This document shows, piece by piece, positions 24,025 through 34,387 of a stretch of 47,515 nt of DNA. The stretch lies in contig QZIJ01000041.1 of the NCBI GenBank assembly GCA_003598975.1, positions 1 to 47,515 of the forward strand, in the 5' to 3' direction. Numbering within the stretch: the first letter of the stretch is position 1; the number at the start of each line of letters is the position of its first letter. A program made the position numbers and the translations under genes. Source of the stretch: Anaerolineaceae bacterium. GTDB taxonomy: Bacteria; Chloroflexota; Anaerolineae; Anaerolineales; Villigracilaceae. A model generated the notes under the pieces. That model was not told the DNA's origin. It ran no database searches and worked only from the letters and a program-made list of their open reading frames with translations.

Positions 24025-26388
24025 ATGACCGATCAAACCCATCTTTCCGGCGAATTCCCTGTTCGTATTCTGATCGTGGATGATCATCCCACCACGGCCA
24101 CCACCCTGGCGCGCGCGGTGGCGCAATTAGGTTCCAAAGTGGAGGTTTTCTCCGCCACCAGCGGCCGCGAGGCGCTGGAACGTGTGCAAGGAAGCGCGGC
24201 GGATATTTTAATCACCGATATGATCATGCCCGAAATGAACGGTCTCGAACTTGTGGAAAAGTTACAAGAGCATCCGGGGGGCAAGCCAGCCCATGTTATT
24301 TTGATTACCGCATATGATGTGCCCGGCCTAAAAGAATCCTCGCGGCGCATGAAGGTGGACGAGATCATCGTTAAACCTGTACGGCCGGAGCGCATCTGCC
24401 AGATCGTGGGAAATTTTTTGGAAGATTGGAGCCGCGCCAAGCCGCCCGCGAAAGAAAAAGCCTCCCAAAAATCATTCAAAATATTGATCGCGGATGACCG
24501 CCCCGACAACGTAACCCTGTTGTCGCGTTACATCGAAAACGAGGGCTACGAATACATCACCGCGTCCGATGGTGTTGAGGCGTTGGAACGGGTACGCGAG
24601 CACCTTCCCGACCTGGTTTTACTCGACATCAACATGCCCAAAAAGGATGGCTTCGCGGTGCTGGAAGAGATCCGCGCCGACCCGGCGTTGCAACACATCC
24701 CGGTCATCATCCTGACCGCGGCCCGCATCGACCCCGCGGACGTTCAATCGGGCTTCAATCTCGGCGCTGACGACTATGTGCTTAAACCGTTCGACCGCCG
24801 CGAATTGATGGCGCGCATCCGCACCAAACTGCGCGTGAAAGAGACCGAAGACGTGATGCGCCGCCGCAATCGTGAATTGAGCCTGCTCCCTGAAATTGGC
24901 AAGGAATTGAGCGCCCGTCTCGACATTGACGAACTGGCGGACGTAGTCTTGCGACGCATGGTGGAAACGCTCGGAGCGCTCATGGGGCATATTGTCATTC
25001 TGCATCCATCCATTTCCATCCAAAAAACACACAACGCCGCCTCCTCCTCATCTCCGACGGATTTTCCAACTCTTGACGGTTTCATGCCCGAGATCAGCGA
25101 ATCTCGTGAAAGCCTGCTGATCGAAGATGTGCAAAAGGAACCGCGCTGGCCATCCAATCCCGATGACCCGACGCGGTCGGCGGTCATCGTCCCAATGTTT
25201 GGACGTCATCAACTGATCGGGCTTCTGGCACTGGCACACGAGCAAGCACAGTATTTCCAAATGGAGCATTTACTGCTCCTGCAAGCCATCGCCAGTCAGG
25301 CGGCGATTGCCCTAGAGAATGCCCGCCTTTACTCGGATGTGGCGCAGGAACAAAAAAAACTGGCGGCAGTATTACAGAGCGCGGCAGACGCCATTTTGAT
25401 GTTCGACGCGGAAGGCCAACTGGCCCTGCTCAACCCAGCGGCTAGAAAACTGTTCACGGATTACGAATCGAAGATCGGCCTGGAATTACCTTCCGGCCAC
25501 GGCTACGATGAACTCATCACGCTGATGGAACACGCCCAAATGACCCAGTCCACACTCACCGAGGATGTGATCTGGCCGGATGGGCGTGCGTTCGCCGCAC
25601 AGGTCACGCCGATCGACGCGGGTGGGCATGTGACCGTCCTGCACGATGTAACGCGTTTCAAAAGCCTCGAACAGTTAAAGAACGAGTTTATCGCCACCGC
25701 CTCGCACGATTTAAAGAATCCGATCACCGCCATATCAGGCTTTAGCAAATTGATGGAACACGCTGGCCCGCTGAACGAGCAACAAACGGAGTTTGTGGAA
25801 CGCATTCAGTCTGCCGCCCACACTATGAATGAGCTGGTATCGAGCATGCTCGAACTGGCACAATTTGACTTGGGCGTGGAATTAAAACACAAAGAAGTGG
25901 AACTTGTTTCTTTGCTCAATGAGATCGAAGCGGAATTCCAACCACAGGCACAGGCAAAAAAACTAAAACTTACCTGGAAAAAGAGCCGCACGCCCATTCA
26001 CGTTTCAGGCGATCCACTCAAACTTCGGCAGATGCTTTCCAATCTGGTCAGCAATGCCATCAAGTACACCCCTGAGGGAGGGTCCGTTTCGCTTTCGATG
26101 AAAGCGGAAGAGGATATGGTCGTGACGCGCGTACAGGATACGGGATACGGGATTCCCGCGGCCGACCTGCCGTTCGTGTTCGACCGCTTCTATCGCATCC
26201 GAAGCGGAAAGAACGCCGAGGTGGAGGGCAACGGTCTTGGATTGGCAATCGTCAAGTCCGTTGTGGAGCAGCACGGCGGAAATGTCAGCGTGGAAAGTGA
26301 GCCAGAAAAAGGATCGTGTTTCAGTCTCTCACTGCCTCTCGCCAAGATCATGGAAAAGAAAAAGGCCGATGCGATTTTTCAACTGTAA
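24025..26388 (+). CDS. Soluble hybrid histidine kinase with two N-terminal receivers, GAF and PAS
   Basis: A 787-residue cytoplasmic kinase. The first receiver has IVDDH, D65 in LITDMIMP and Lys in IVKPVRP. The second has IADDR, D201 in LLDINMPKKDG and Lys in VLKPFD. A GAF domain (about 275-440), a PAS domain (about 455-545), a HisKA helix with TASHDLKNPITAI (H561) and an HATPase with NLVSNAIKYT, DTGYGIPA and GNGLGLA follow. N-terminal tandem receivers before a kinase suggest it integrates phosphoryl input from other kinases, and the kinase just upstream is a candidate. The frame is open well upstream but overlaps the preceding regulator there; the ATG at 24025 with AGGG in front is where the receiver begins. 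Confidence 0.9.
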   Translation: MTDQTHLSGEFPVRILIVDDHPTTATTLARAVAQLGSKVEVFSATSGREALERVQGSAADILITDMIMPEMNGLELVEKLQEHPGGKPAHVILITAYDVPGLKESSRRMKVDEIIVKPVRPERICQIVGNFLEDWSRAKPPAKEKASQKSFKILIADDRPDNVTLLSRYIENEGYEYITASDGVEALERVREHLPDLVLLDINMPKKDGFAVLEEIRADPALQHIPVIILTAARIDPADVQSGFNLGADDYVLKPFDRRELMARIRTKLRVKETEDVMRRRNRELSLLPEIGKELSARLDIDELADVVLRRMVETLGALMGHIVILHPSISIQKTHNAASSSSPTDFPTLDGFMPEISESRESLLIEDVQKEPRWPSNPDDPTRSAVIVPMFGRHQLIGLLALAHEQAQYFQMEHLLLLQAIASQAAIALENARLYSDVAQEQKKLAAVLQSAADAILMFDAEGQLALLNPAARKLFTDYESKIGLELPSGHGYDELITLMEHAQMTQSTLTEDVIWPDGRAFAAQVTPIDAGGHVTVLHDVTRFKSLEQLKNEFIATASHDLKNPITAISGFSKLMEHAGPLNEQQTEFVERIQSAAHTMNELVSSMLELAQFDLGVELKHKEVELVSLLNEIEAEFQPQAQAKKLKLTWKKSRTPIHVSGDPLKLRQMLSNLVSNAIKYTPEGGSVSLSMKAEEDMVVTRVQDTGYGIPAADLPFVFDRFYRIRSGKNAEVEGNGLGLAIVKSVVEQHGGNVSVESEPEKGSCFSLSLPLAKIMEKKKADAIFQL

Positions 26389-26433
26389 TCAAACCCGTGA
26401 TCTTGGATTTTCTTCATCCTTATCTAATTCGAT

Positions 26434-26462
26434 CTGGTTTGTGAGAGTTTTTTCACAACCAG
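26434..26462 (+). other. Hairpin between the hybrid kinase and first receptor
   Basis: CTGGTTTGTGA and TCACAACCAG form a stem of about 10 bp with one bulged T and a T-rich loop. It has no T-run after it, so it is more likely an mRNA-processing or stability hairpin than a terminator. It ends about 27 nt before the receptor start. Confidence 0.4.
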
Positions 26463-26489
26463 GTGCCAAATTTGCCTTCCGGAGTCACA

Positions 26490-29186
26490 ATGAATAAAAA
26501 TATAACTCCCAGCCAAAGATCTAACGTTACAGGCACAGCCAATCATCAAATGAATACCAATGCTCTGCGAAGCGCAATTGTGCTTTTACTGGCGGCAGCT
26601 CTTAATGGAATGATTGCCTTGCGCCAGGCGATCCAAAGCACAAAATGGCAGGCGCGTCTTGATGCAGGCACAGTATTTGCATTCCTTATCCTTATCATCT
26701 ACGCCATCTTTATAATTCGCCGCCGGCATACCCAACGCGGAATCAACCTGCTATTAATCAGTTTCCTGGCCACCCTTTTTATTCGTAACGCCTTGACGGC
26801 TGACATGGGTCTGTTATACGGTCTGGTTGCGCTAACAGTCGTCAGCGTGATTGCCTTCTATACCATACCCCCTGATCGGGCCATCCGAACGGCAACGGTG
26901 GGATTGTTGATGAGTGTAGTACTGATTTTGTTCGACTTGTATGCACCTCCTTACCGCCAGGCCGCGCCAGAGGCCATTAGCAGATCACTTCCCGTGATTG
27001 CCAGCGTTGCCGGCTTGATCATTATTTTTCTGGGCGCACGTTACTTCAACCAAATGAACTTGCAAATCCGGTTGACAGCCCTGATTCTGGTGGCTCTAAT
27101 CCCTCTCCTGGTAGGCATCACGATCTTCATAAGTTCGCGCGCAGGAGCTGAGATCGAACGCCAAGCCAATGCTCATATCGAGGAAAGTAACACATCGCTG
27201 GGAAGAAATGTTTCCACATGGCTGGAGCTTCATTACCGCACTTTGCAGGAAATAACCCTGCTCCCCGATGTAATCAGCATGGATACTGCTCTTCAACGCC
27301 CCAACCTTCAGGCAATTGCTGCCGCACATCCGAATCTGTTCCTGGTCCAGACGACCGATCTGAAGGGAATCAACATTGCACGAAATGACAATGAAGAACC
27401 AAAAGATTACCATGATCGTGGTTGGTTCCTGGGTGCCAAGGCCGGCATACCAATCACATACGAAGTTCTGATCAGCCGCACGACCGGTGCCCCTGCCCTG
27501 AATATGTCCAGCCCCATTCGGGATGAATCGGGCAAGATCATCGGAGTTGCATCCGTCGTTAGTGAATTGAATGAAATCAGTCGGGAAGTCTTGGAAGGGT
27601 CGGGAGAACACGGAATCACCTTTATCGTTGATGCCACCAACCGCGTGGTAGCCCATCCCGATCCCACTTATACGGAGGGTGAGGAATTAAAAGATTTGAG
27701 CACATATCCACCTGTGGCCGCTTTGCGCCAAGGACAGACAGGTATGTTCAAATTTACCGATGAAAACGGTCAGATTTGGCGCGCTTATGTAAGTACGCTG
27801 GACAATGGCTGGGGAATTGTCGCTCAACAGCTTGAGGCCGACGTAATCGCTTCCGCGCGCGACTTTCAACGCGTGTCGTACACTTTGATCACAGTTGGTG
27901 CGGCCATGATGCTCATTCTGGCATGGTGGGTGATCCGCCGCATGATCCGTCCAATCGGTGCACTTACTGAGGCTGCATCGGCCATTGCAGCAGGTGACTT
28001 AAGCCGCAAAGCTGAAGTTACAAGCCAAGATGAAATTGGTGTTTTGGCTACAACCTTTAACACCATGACCGCCCAGCTACGCGATTTGATCGGTTCTCTT
28101 GAGCAACGTGTGGATTCACGCACCAAGGCGCTCTCGGATGTAGCTGAAATCAGTACAGCCGCATCCACCACACAGAATGTGCAGGAAATGCTGGCATCTG
28201 TCGTTCACCTGACCCAACGAAAATTTGGCCTATATCATGCCCACGTATTCGTTTTCAATGAAACAACCGAGGAACTGAAAATCGTCGCTTGTGGCTGGAA
28301 GGAAGGCGATGAGCATGAGGGCACCCATGGCACCACAGCAATCCCAATCGGTCAGGAACAATCACTGGTGGCTCGCGCTGCCCGCACCAAACAAGCAGTG
28401 ATCGCGAACGATGTCCGCAGTGATCCGGATTGGCTTCCCAACCCCCTTCTGCCCGATACCGCCTCAGAGTTGGCAATTCCAATGCTCATCGGCGACCAGG
28501 TTGTGGGCGTGCTGGATGTGCAATCCGATCGCTTGAATGCCTTTACCGAATCAGACGCCAGCATTCAAACAACACTGGGATCCCAGGTGGCTGTCGCCTT
28601 GCAGAATGCCCGGTTATATACCCAAGCTGAAACAAGCCGACAGGAAGCCCAGTCTTTGGTGGATTTCGCCCCCGAAGCCATCGTTATTGTTGACTTGGAA
28701 ACAGGATTGTTCACCGACCCCAATGAAAACGCGGAGAAACTGTATGGACTGCCCCGCCAAGAACTTGTGAAAGTGGGCCCAGCGCAAATGAGCCCGCCGA
28801 AACAACCCGATGGCCGCGATTCGACGGAGAAGGCCATGGAGAAAATTAACGAAGCCATGCAAGGTAAATCGGTGGTCTTTGAATGGATACACCGCAACGC
28901 GCAGGGAGAGGATATTCCATGTGAAATTCGTCTCGTGCGCCTGCCTGGTGAGAAACCTCGCGTACGCGCATCCGTTACAGACATCACCGAGCGCAAGCGC
29001 ATCGAAGAATTGACCATTCAGCATGCTCGCCATCAGGAGACACTAAACCTGATCACGCAAAAAATCCAAAATGCAACCACAGTGGATGCGGCCCTTCAGA
29101 TTGCCGCTCGAGAACTGGGTCATGCGCTGGGGATGAAGCCCACACTGGTGACGCTTGACCCATCCGCCCCAGATGGCAGGAACTGA
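26490..29186 (+). CDS. Membrane receptor without kinase domain: multi-TM, Cache, HAMP, GAF, PAS
   Basis: An 898-residue receptor. About six membrane helices (15-210) precede an external dCache-like sensor (about 225-465; GWFLGAKAGIPITYEV, ALNMSSPIRDESGKIIGVA). A further helix, a HAMP domain (IRPIGALTEAASAIAAGDL) and a coil lead to a GAF domain (about 560-715, with NPLLPDTASELAIPMLIGDQ). A PAS domain (about 720-840, ending in TDITERKR) follows, then a C-terminal tail from about 850 (TLNLITQKIQ, ARELGHALG). There is no HisKA, HATPase, GGDEF or methyl-accepting output domain, so it must signal through a partner. GGAG before the ATG at 26490 sets the start. The same tail ends the next two receptors. 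Confidence 0.88.
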   Translation: MNKNITPSQRSNVTGTANHQMNTNALRSAIVLLLAAALNGMIALRQAIQSTKWQARLDAGTVFAFLILIIYAIFIIRRRHTQRGINLLLISFLATLFIRNALTADMGLLYGLVALTVVSVIAFYTIPPDRAIRTATVGLLMSVVLILFDLYAPPYRQAAPEAISRSLPVIASVAGLIIIFLGARYFNQMNLQIRLTALILVALIPLLVGITIFISSRAGAEIERQANAHIEESNTSLGRNVSTWLELHYRTLQEITLLPDVISMDTALQRPNLQAIAAAHPNLFLVQTTDLKGINIARNDNEEPKDYHDRGWFLGAKAGIPITYEVLISRTTGAPALNMSSPIRDESGKIIGVASVVSELNEISREVLEGSGEHGITFIVDATNRVVAHPDPTYTEGEELKDLSTYPPVAALRQGQTGMFKFTDENGQIWRAYVSTLDNGWGIVAQQLEADVIASARDFQRVSYTLITVGAAMMLILAWWVIRRMIRPIGALTEAASAIAAGDLSRKAEVTSQDEIGVLATTFNTMTAQLRDLIGSLEQRVDSRTKALSDVAEISTAASTTQNVQEMLASVVHLTQRKFGLYHAHVFVFNETTEELKIVACGWKEGDEHEGTHGTTAIPIGQEQSLVARAARTKQAVIANDVRSDPDWLPNPLLPDTASELAIPMLIGDQVVGVLDVQSDRLNAFTESDASIQTTLGSQVAVALQNARLYTQAETSRQEAQSLVDFAPEAIVIVDLETGLFTDPNENAEKLYGLPRQELVKVGPAQMSPPKQPDGRDSTEKAMEKINEAMQGKSVVFEWIHRNAQGEDIPCEIRLVRLPGEKPRVRASVTDITERKRIEELTIQHARHQETLNLITQKIQNATTVDAALQIAARELGHALGMKPTLVTLDPSAPDGRN

Positions 29187-29196
29187 GGAGTTCAAA

Positions 29197-31302
29197 ATGA
29201 AAAAACGAACTGCCCTGTTATCCTTCAGAAATCTTTCGTTGCGCGCCAAGTTGATCCTTAGCACGCTGGTCGTGACGGGTCTTTCGATGGCGATTCTGGC
29301 GTTTGTCGTCTACAACCGCACCCAAAAATCACAAACGACCCTGGTGAACACGCTCCAGGAAACAGTGCGCGAGCAATCCGAACAACAACTCGCCCAGATT
29401 TTGTCTTCGGAAGCGCTGAATGCCGATCAAACCCTGTCTGCAATCACCAACGCAGTGAAGGGAATGGCCGAATATCGTTCGGCTCTCTACGCCCGCCAGG
29501 AACTCTTTAGTAAAGGAGATTATTGGGATGGGGCCGAACGGTTGACCCAATTATCGGGCGGTCAATACGGCAATTCCACATCGGACATCGCCTCGGTGTT
29601 CGTCCCAAATACAATTTCTCTCACCGAGTCGCTCGTTGCGGAAATTAATAACAGCATGTACCTGGATATGTATGCGCCGGCGATTCTGAATGCGAACCCA
29701 AACGTGGTGGCAATATACTTTATCGGCAACGTCAATTACACCATTTACTATCCGAACATTGAACTCGCCAGCAATATTCCCCCTGACTTCGATGCGGTTT
29801 CCCAACCATTCTTTACGATTGTGAATCCCAAAAACAATCCCGACCGCAAGGCGCAATGGACGCCTCCGTATCAGGACCCTGCCGGTACCGGTTTAATTGT
29901 GACAAGCGCCACCCCGGTTTATGACCAAAACAGTCGGTTCCGGGGCGTGCTTGCAGCAGATGTGCAACTGGCAAGCATCTCAGAGCAGATCTCCTCGATC
30001 AAAATTGGAAAAAGCGGTTTTGCGTTCCTGATAGACCCGGCAGGCCGTATCATTTCCATGCCCGACGCGGGATATCTCATCTTTGAGTTACAGCCTGAAA
30101 CCGTGCCAGTCAACGAGACCCCGCAAGTGACCATCCTGGGACGCGGCTCCGCGAATATCCAGGCGGTCACATCCCGCATGGTCGCAGGAGAACAGGGGGT
30201 TTCCACTGTGGACATCCAGGATGCACCGTACTACATGGCGTACACCCCCCTGCCTACCATCGGTTACAGTCTCGGGATTTTGGTTCCGCAAATCGAGATG
30301 GATGAACCGTTTCTGGCCGCACGCGACAGGATCACGAGCGAGACGCAGTCCACACTGCAACTCGCTGCCATCCTTCTGGTTGCGCTGATGCTCGGTGCGG
30401 CGGCTGTGAGCCTCTTTGTCAGCCAGATTACGGTAAGGCCATTGACGGAATTAACCTCGGTTGCCGAACAAATTGCTGCCGGCAATCTCCATGTACGCGC
30501 CCGTGCCGACACATCCGATGAGACAGGTGTGCTGGCAAAAACGTTCAACAAAATGACATCCCAACTGCAGGAGACCCTGCAGGGACTGGAGCAACGCGTC
30601 GCAGACCGCACCAAAGACCTGGCAACGGTGGCCGAGATCAGCACCACAACCGCCGCCATTCGCGACCCGTTTCAGATGCTGGCAACCATGGTGCATCTCA
30701 ACCAGCGCCGTTTTAATCTCTATCATTCGCATGTATTCACATATCACAAGGAAAGCGATGATCTCCACATCGTGGCATGCGGCTACCGCGAAGGCGATGT
30801 ACACGAAGGTACACACGGCACCGCGGTCATCCCCTTCTCACAGGAACAATCACTGGTGGCGCGTGCCGCTCGTACCAAGAAACCAGTCATCGTCAACGAT
30901 GTCCGCAGTGACCCGGGCTGGCTCCCCAACCCCCTGCTCCCTGAGACCCGCGCAGAAATGGCTGTACCCATGATCGTGGGTGACGATGTGCTGGGCGTCC
31001 TGGACGTACAGGCAGACCATGTGGATGCCTTTACCGAGGAAGATGCCAATATTCAAATGACGCTTGCGTCACAAATCGCCACATCCTACCAAAGCGCGCT
31101 TGCCTATGAAGAAACAAAGGAACAGGCTGGCTTTGAGACGTTGGTCAATTTAATCAGCCAAAAGATCCAGCGCACAACAACCATCGAAGACACTCTGCAA
31201 ACCGCCATTCGCGAACTCGGCCTGGCGCTGGGCGCTTCACGCGTGAAAGCCGCCATTGGCATGGCACAGAAGAATGATGGAAATACCGTCAGCGAAAACT
31301 AA
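29197..31302 (+). CDS. Membrane receptor without kinase domain: dCache, HAMP, GAF
   Basis: A 701-residue receptor. Membrane helix 1 (about 15-40) is followed by an external double-Cache sensor (about 45-385) with YGNSTSDIASVFVPNT, a strand around VNYTIYYPN, TPPYQDPAGTGLIVTSATP and GVLAADVQL, a layout common in ligand-binding Cache domains. Helix 2 (about 390-415), a HAMP domain (VRPLTELTSVAEQIAAGNL), a coil and a GAF domain (about 500-650, NPLLPETRAEMAVPMIVGDD) lead to the shared tail (TLVNLISQKIQ, IRELGLALG). No output enzyme domain is present. GAGGAG before the ATG at 29197 decides the start, 10 nt after the previous stop. The order dCache-HAMP resembles a chemoreceptor, but the methylation/hairpin region is absent. 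Confidence 0.88.
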   Translation: MKKRTALLSFRNLSLRAKLILSTLVVTGLSMAILAFVVYNRTQKSQTTLVNTLQETVREQSEQQLAQILSSEALNADQTLSAITNAVKGMAEYRSALYARQELFSKGDYWDGAERLTQLSGGQYGNSTSDIASVFVPNTISLTESLVAEINNSMYLDMYAPAILNANPNVVAIYFIGNVNYTIYYPNIELASNIPPDFDAVSQPFFTIVNPKNNPDRKAQWTPPYQDPAGTGLIVTSATPVYDQNSRFRGVLAADVQLASISEQISSIKIGKSGFAFLIDPAGRIISMPDAGYLIFELQPETVPVNETPQVTILGRGSANIQAVTSRMVAGEQGVSTVDIQDAPYYMAYTPLPTIGYSLGILVPQIEMDEPFLAARDRITSETQSTLQLAAILLVALMLGAAAVSLFVSQITVRPLTELTSVAEQIAAGNLHVRARADTSDETGVLAKTFNKMTSQLQETLQGLEQRVADRTKDLATVAEISTTTAAIRDPFQMLATMVHLNQRRFNLYHSHVFTYHKESDDLHIVACGYREGDVHEGTHGTAVIPFSQEQSLVARAARTKKPVIVNDVRSDPGWLPNPLLPETRAEMAVPMIVGDDVLGVLDVQADHVDAFTEEDANIQMTLASQIATSYQSALAYEETKEQAGFETLVNLISQKIQRTTTIEDTLQTAIRELGLALGASRVKAAIGMAQKNDGNTVSEN

Positions 31303-31329
31303 CCTCTGGTACCTCATGAAGGATGACCC

Positions 31330-34300
31330 ATGTCTCAAACCATTCACAATTTAGTTTCGCCGCCAACTACGCCGCGGAAATCATTCTGGACCATCAGCCG
31401 CAAATTGCTCATCCCGAGTGTAGTGTTAATGTCCATCGTCTCGCTCGGCTTGATCATCTACATTGCCACATTCACGATTCGGCGGAATCAGGCCGAGGCG
31501 TCGCGCGATCTGACTCGAACCTTGACCGCGGTCCAATTCAGTTTGGAAGATTTGCAATCCCTATCCCTGGGACTTGCGACAGAAATGGCAAACAACCCGC
31601 AGGTCCAGGCGGCGTTCGCCGCGCGGGATCGAGAATTGTTGACCGAGATCACCCTCCCAACCTTTGAGGTGGTCAATCGGGAATTTGACGTCAAACAATA
31701 TCAATTCATCCTGCCACCGGCCACCTCCTTCCTGCGCCTGCATCAACTCGATAATTTTGGGGACGACCTTAGTTCCTTTCGTTTCACAGTATTGGCGGCC
31801 AACGAGACCCAAAAGCCAGTGAGCGGAATCGAGATCGGGCGCGGCGGTCTGGGCATCCGCGGTGAAGTACCTGTTTTTTATCAGGGCAAACACATTGGCG
31901 TGGTAGATGTCGGTCTGGATATCGGACCCGCTTTTTTGGAAAACATCAAAAAGCAATACGGGATTGACGCCCAGATCATGCTCGAGGCGACTGCCGCGCA
32001 AACTGCAACTTTTGCAGGTTCAACATCCGAATTAAGCGGTCCAATTCCAGAACTGTTGATTCAAGCCAGCACCTTTTCCCAACCATTTTATGCCGAACCT
32101 GCCGTTTACGAACGCATCCTCAACGGCGAAACGTTAGTCTCGCGCCTCAACTTCAACGAAAGAACGTATTCTGTAATTAGCGCACCTTTAAAGGATTATT
32201 CTGGCAAAGTGATTGGCGTATTGGAAATCTTCTCCGACCGCACCGAAATTATCGCAACTCAATCGCAAAGCCTGATCCTGAGCATTCTTGTCGGCGTAAT
32301 TGCATCCGTTTTGGGAGCGCTGATTTTGGTACGCATCATCAACCAGACCGTTCAACCGATCAACGCTCTAACAGAGACCGCTACGGCGCTGGCTGGTGGA
32401 GATCTGGATCGCCAGGTAAAAATCCAAAGTCGGGATGAACTCGGCGTTCTGGCAACGGCCTTCAACAATATGACCGGCCGTCTGCGAGATCTGATCGGCT
32501 CCCTTGAAACACGCGTCGCAGACCGTACCCGTAATCTCGAACTGGCTGCCGAAGTTGGCCGTTCCATTTCACAAGTGCGCGACCTTGAAGGTATGTTACG
32601 TGACGCGGCCGAGATCGTCCGCTCACGATTCGACCTGTATTACACCCAGGTCTACCTCACCAATCAAGCCCAGAACTCACTGATCCTGCAGGCGGGCACG
32701 GGGACTGTAGGTGCGGAACTTGTCGGGCGCGGCCACAGCCTGCCGATCAACACCAACTCGATCAACGGCCGCGCAGTTGTTGAGAAACAACCTGTGATCA
32801 TTTCAGACACCGCCGCAAGCGCATCCTTCCGACCCAATCCCCTCCTGCCAGAGACACGTTCCGAAATGGCCGTGCCGCTGATGGTCGGTGAAAAAGTGGT
32901 GGGCGTCCTCGACCTGCAAAGCAATCAATCAGGCTTCCTAAACGAGGAAATCCTGCCCGCCTTTGAAGCGTTGGCTGGACAGTTGGCCATCGCCATCCAA
33001 AATGCAAATCTGCTGGCAGAAACGGAACAGGCCCGCGCTGAAGTGGAAAAGCAGGCCGCCCGCCTTTCCCGCGCCAACTGGCAGGGCTACCTCGACGCCA
33101 TCCACAAGCCGGAAGCGCTCGGCTTCAAGTTCGAACGGAATCAAATCCTCCCGCTGGACGAGGCGCAGGCCGGGAGCGCGGCAGAAAACACGCTGGCCGC
33201 CCCCATTTCCGTCGCGGGCGAAGCGCTGGGTTCCCTCGTCGTGGAAATGGAATCCGAAGACCGGAAAACGCAAAACGCGGAACTGGTCAACATGGTGGCG
33301 CACCAGGTGGCGCAACAGATCGAAAACCTGCGCCTGCTGGAAAGCGCCGAACGTTACCGACTGGAGGCAGAAGAAGCCTCACGACGCCTGACTCGCGAAG
33401 GTTGGAAAGAGTACGTGACCGTCCATGCCGATCAAGGCCCAAGTTACCTTTATGATCTAAAGGAAGTCCGACCCTATCATCAAAGCAAAGATCCACTTAT
33501 GGATGAATCTGCACTCAGCCTGCCGCTCAAAGTCCGTGATGAAACCATCGGCAGACTCGTTGTCCAGGGTCTTGGATCCAAAGACACAGAATCACTTGAA
33601 TTAGCCAATGTCGTTGCTGAACGCCTCGGCGCTCACATCGAGAGCCTGCGGCAATTCGACCAGACACAATCTGCGCTGGCGCAATCGGAAAAATTATTCG
33701 AGGCCAGCCGCCTCCTGTCACAGGCCCAGGATCTGCAGGAGTTAACTGCCTCCACTGTGAAAATGCTGGACATCCCTGAGATCAACCGTGCTGTGCTGGC
33801 GACCTTCAACTACGATAAAGATAACAATTTGGACAGCCTCGATATCATCGCAAACTGGTGGAACGGAACAGGACACGAGATCACACCCATTGGAACTCAC
33901 TATCCGTTGGAAGTGATTCGGGTCATGCCAATGTTTGTCAGCCCCACGCCGGTCTTCTTCAACGATACAGCCACCGATGAGCGCGTGGATGCCACCACAA
34001 TGCAACTGGTGCAGAGACTCAACCTGCGGGCGGTGGCGGTCCTGCCGCTGTTCAGCGGGACGCGCCAAATTGGAGCCTTGATTTTGGAAGCCGAGGAGCC
34101 ACACGCTTTCACACCGGAAGAAACCCGTCTATATACCTCACTGGCGCCGCAGATCGCCACCGTGTTGGAAAACCGCCGTCAATTCGAACAGGCGCAAAAG
34201 CAAGCCGAACGCGAAAGTACGCTGAACCTCATCAGCCAGAAGATCCAAAGCGCAACCAGCGTGGAAGCCGTGTTGCAGATCGCGGCCCGCGAATTGGGTC

Positions 34301-34356
34301 ACGCGCTCGGCGCGCCGCTCACCATTGCCCAGTTGGGCGTGAAAGACGAAAAGTAG
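31330..34356 (+). CDS. Membrane receptor without kinase domain: Cache, HAMP, GAF, two short GAF-like modules, GAF
   Basis: A 1008-residue receptor. Helix 1 (about 22-50), an external double-Cache sensor with the pattern GIRGEVPVFYQGKHIGVVDVG (about 55-310), helix 2 (about 315-340), and a HAMP domain (VQPINALTETATALAGGDL) come first. A GAF domain (about 410-565, NPLLPETRSEMAVPLMVGEK) follows, then two about 105-residue modules that begin RLSRANWQGY (about 578) and RLTREGWKEY (about 686). A final GAF (about 790-945) and the shared tail (TLNLISQKIQ, ARELGHALG) end the protein. It has no catalytic output. The two modules also occur in the next protein, a histidine kinase, and nowhere else here, so these two products may contact each other. 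Confidence 0.88.
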   Translation: MSQTIHNLVSPPTTPRKSFWTISRKLLIPSVVLMSIVSLGLIIYIATFTIRRNQAEASRDLTRTLTAVQFSLEDLQSLSLGLATEMANNPQVQAAFAARDRELLTEITLPTFEVVNREFDVKQYQFILPPATSFLRLHQLDNFGDDLSSFRFTVLAANETQKPVSGIEIGRGGLGIRGEVPVFYQGKHIGVVDVGLDIGPAFLENIKKQYGIDAQIMLEATAAQTATFAGSTSELSGPIPELLIQASTFSQPFYAEPAVYERILNGETLVSRLNFNERTYSVISAPLKDYSGKVIGVLEIFSDRTEIIATQSQSLILSILVGVIASVLGALILVRIINQTVQPINALTETATALAGGDLDRQVKIQSRDELGVLATAFNNMTGRLRDLIGSLETRVADRTRNLELAAEVGRSISQVRDLEGMLRDAAEIVRSRFDLYYTQVYLTNQAQNSLILQAGTGTVGAELVGRGHSLPINTNSINGRAVVEKQPVIISDTAASASFRPNPLLPETRSEMAVPLMVGEKVVGVLDLQSNQSGFLNEEILPAFEALAGQLAIAIQNANLLAETEQARAEVEKQAARLSRANWQGYLDAIHKPEALGFKFERNQILPLDEAQAGSAAENTLAAPISVAGEALGSLVVEMESEDRKTQNAELVNMVAHQVAQQIENLRLLESAERYRLEAEEASRRLTREGWKEYVTVHADQGPSYLYDLKEVRPYHQSKDPLMDESALSLPLKVRDETIGRLVVQGLGSKDTESLELANVVAERLGAHIESLRQFDQTQSALAQSEKLFEASRLLSQAQDLQELTASTVKMLDIPEINRAVLATFNYDKDNNLDSLDIIANWWNGTGHEITPIGTHYPLEVIRVMPMFVSPTPVFFNDTATDERVDATTMQLVQRLNLRAVAVLPLFSGTRQIGALILEAEEPHAFTPEETRLYTSLAPQIATVLENRRQFEQAQKQAERESTLNLISQKIQSATSVEAVLQIAARELGHALGAPLTIAQLGVKDEK

Positions 34357-34387
34357 AGTTCATGTCCACCATCGGAGTCAGTAAGCC

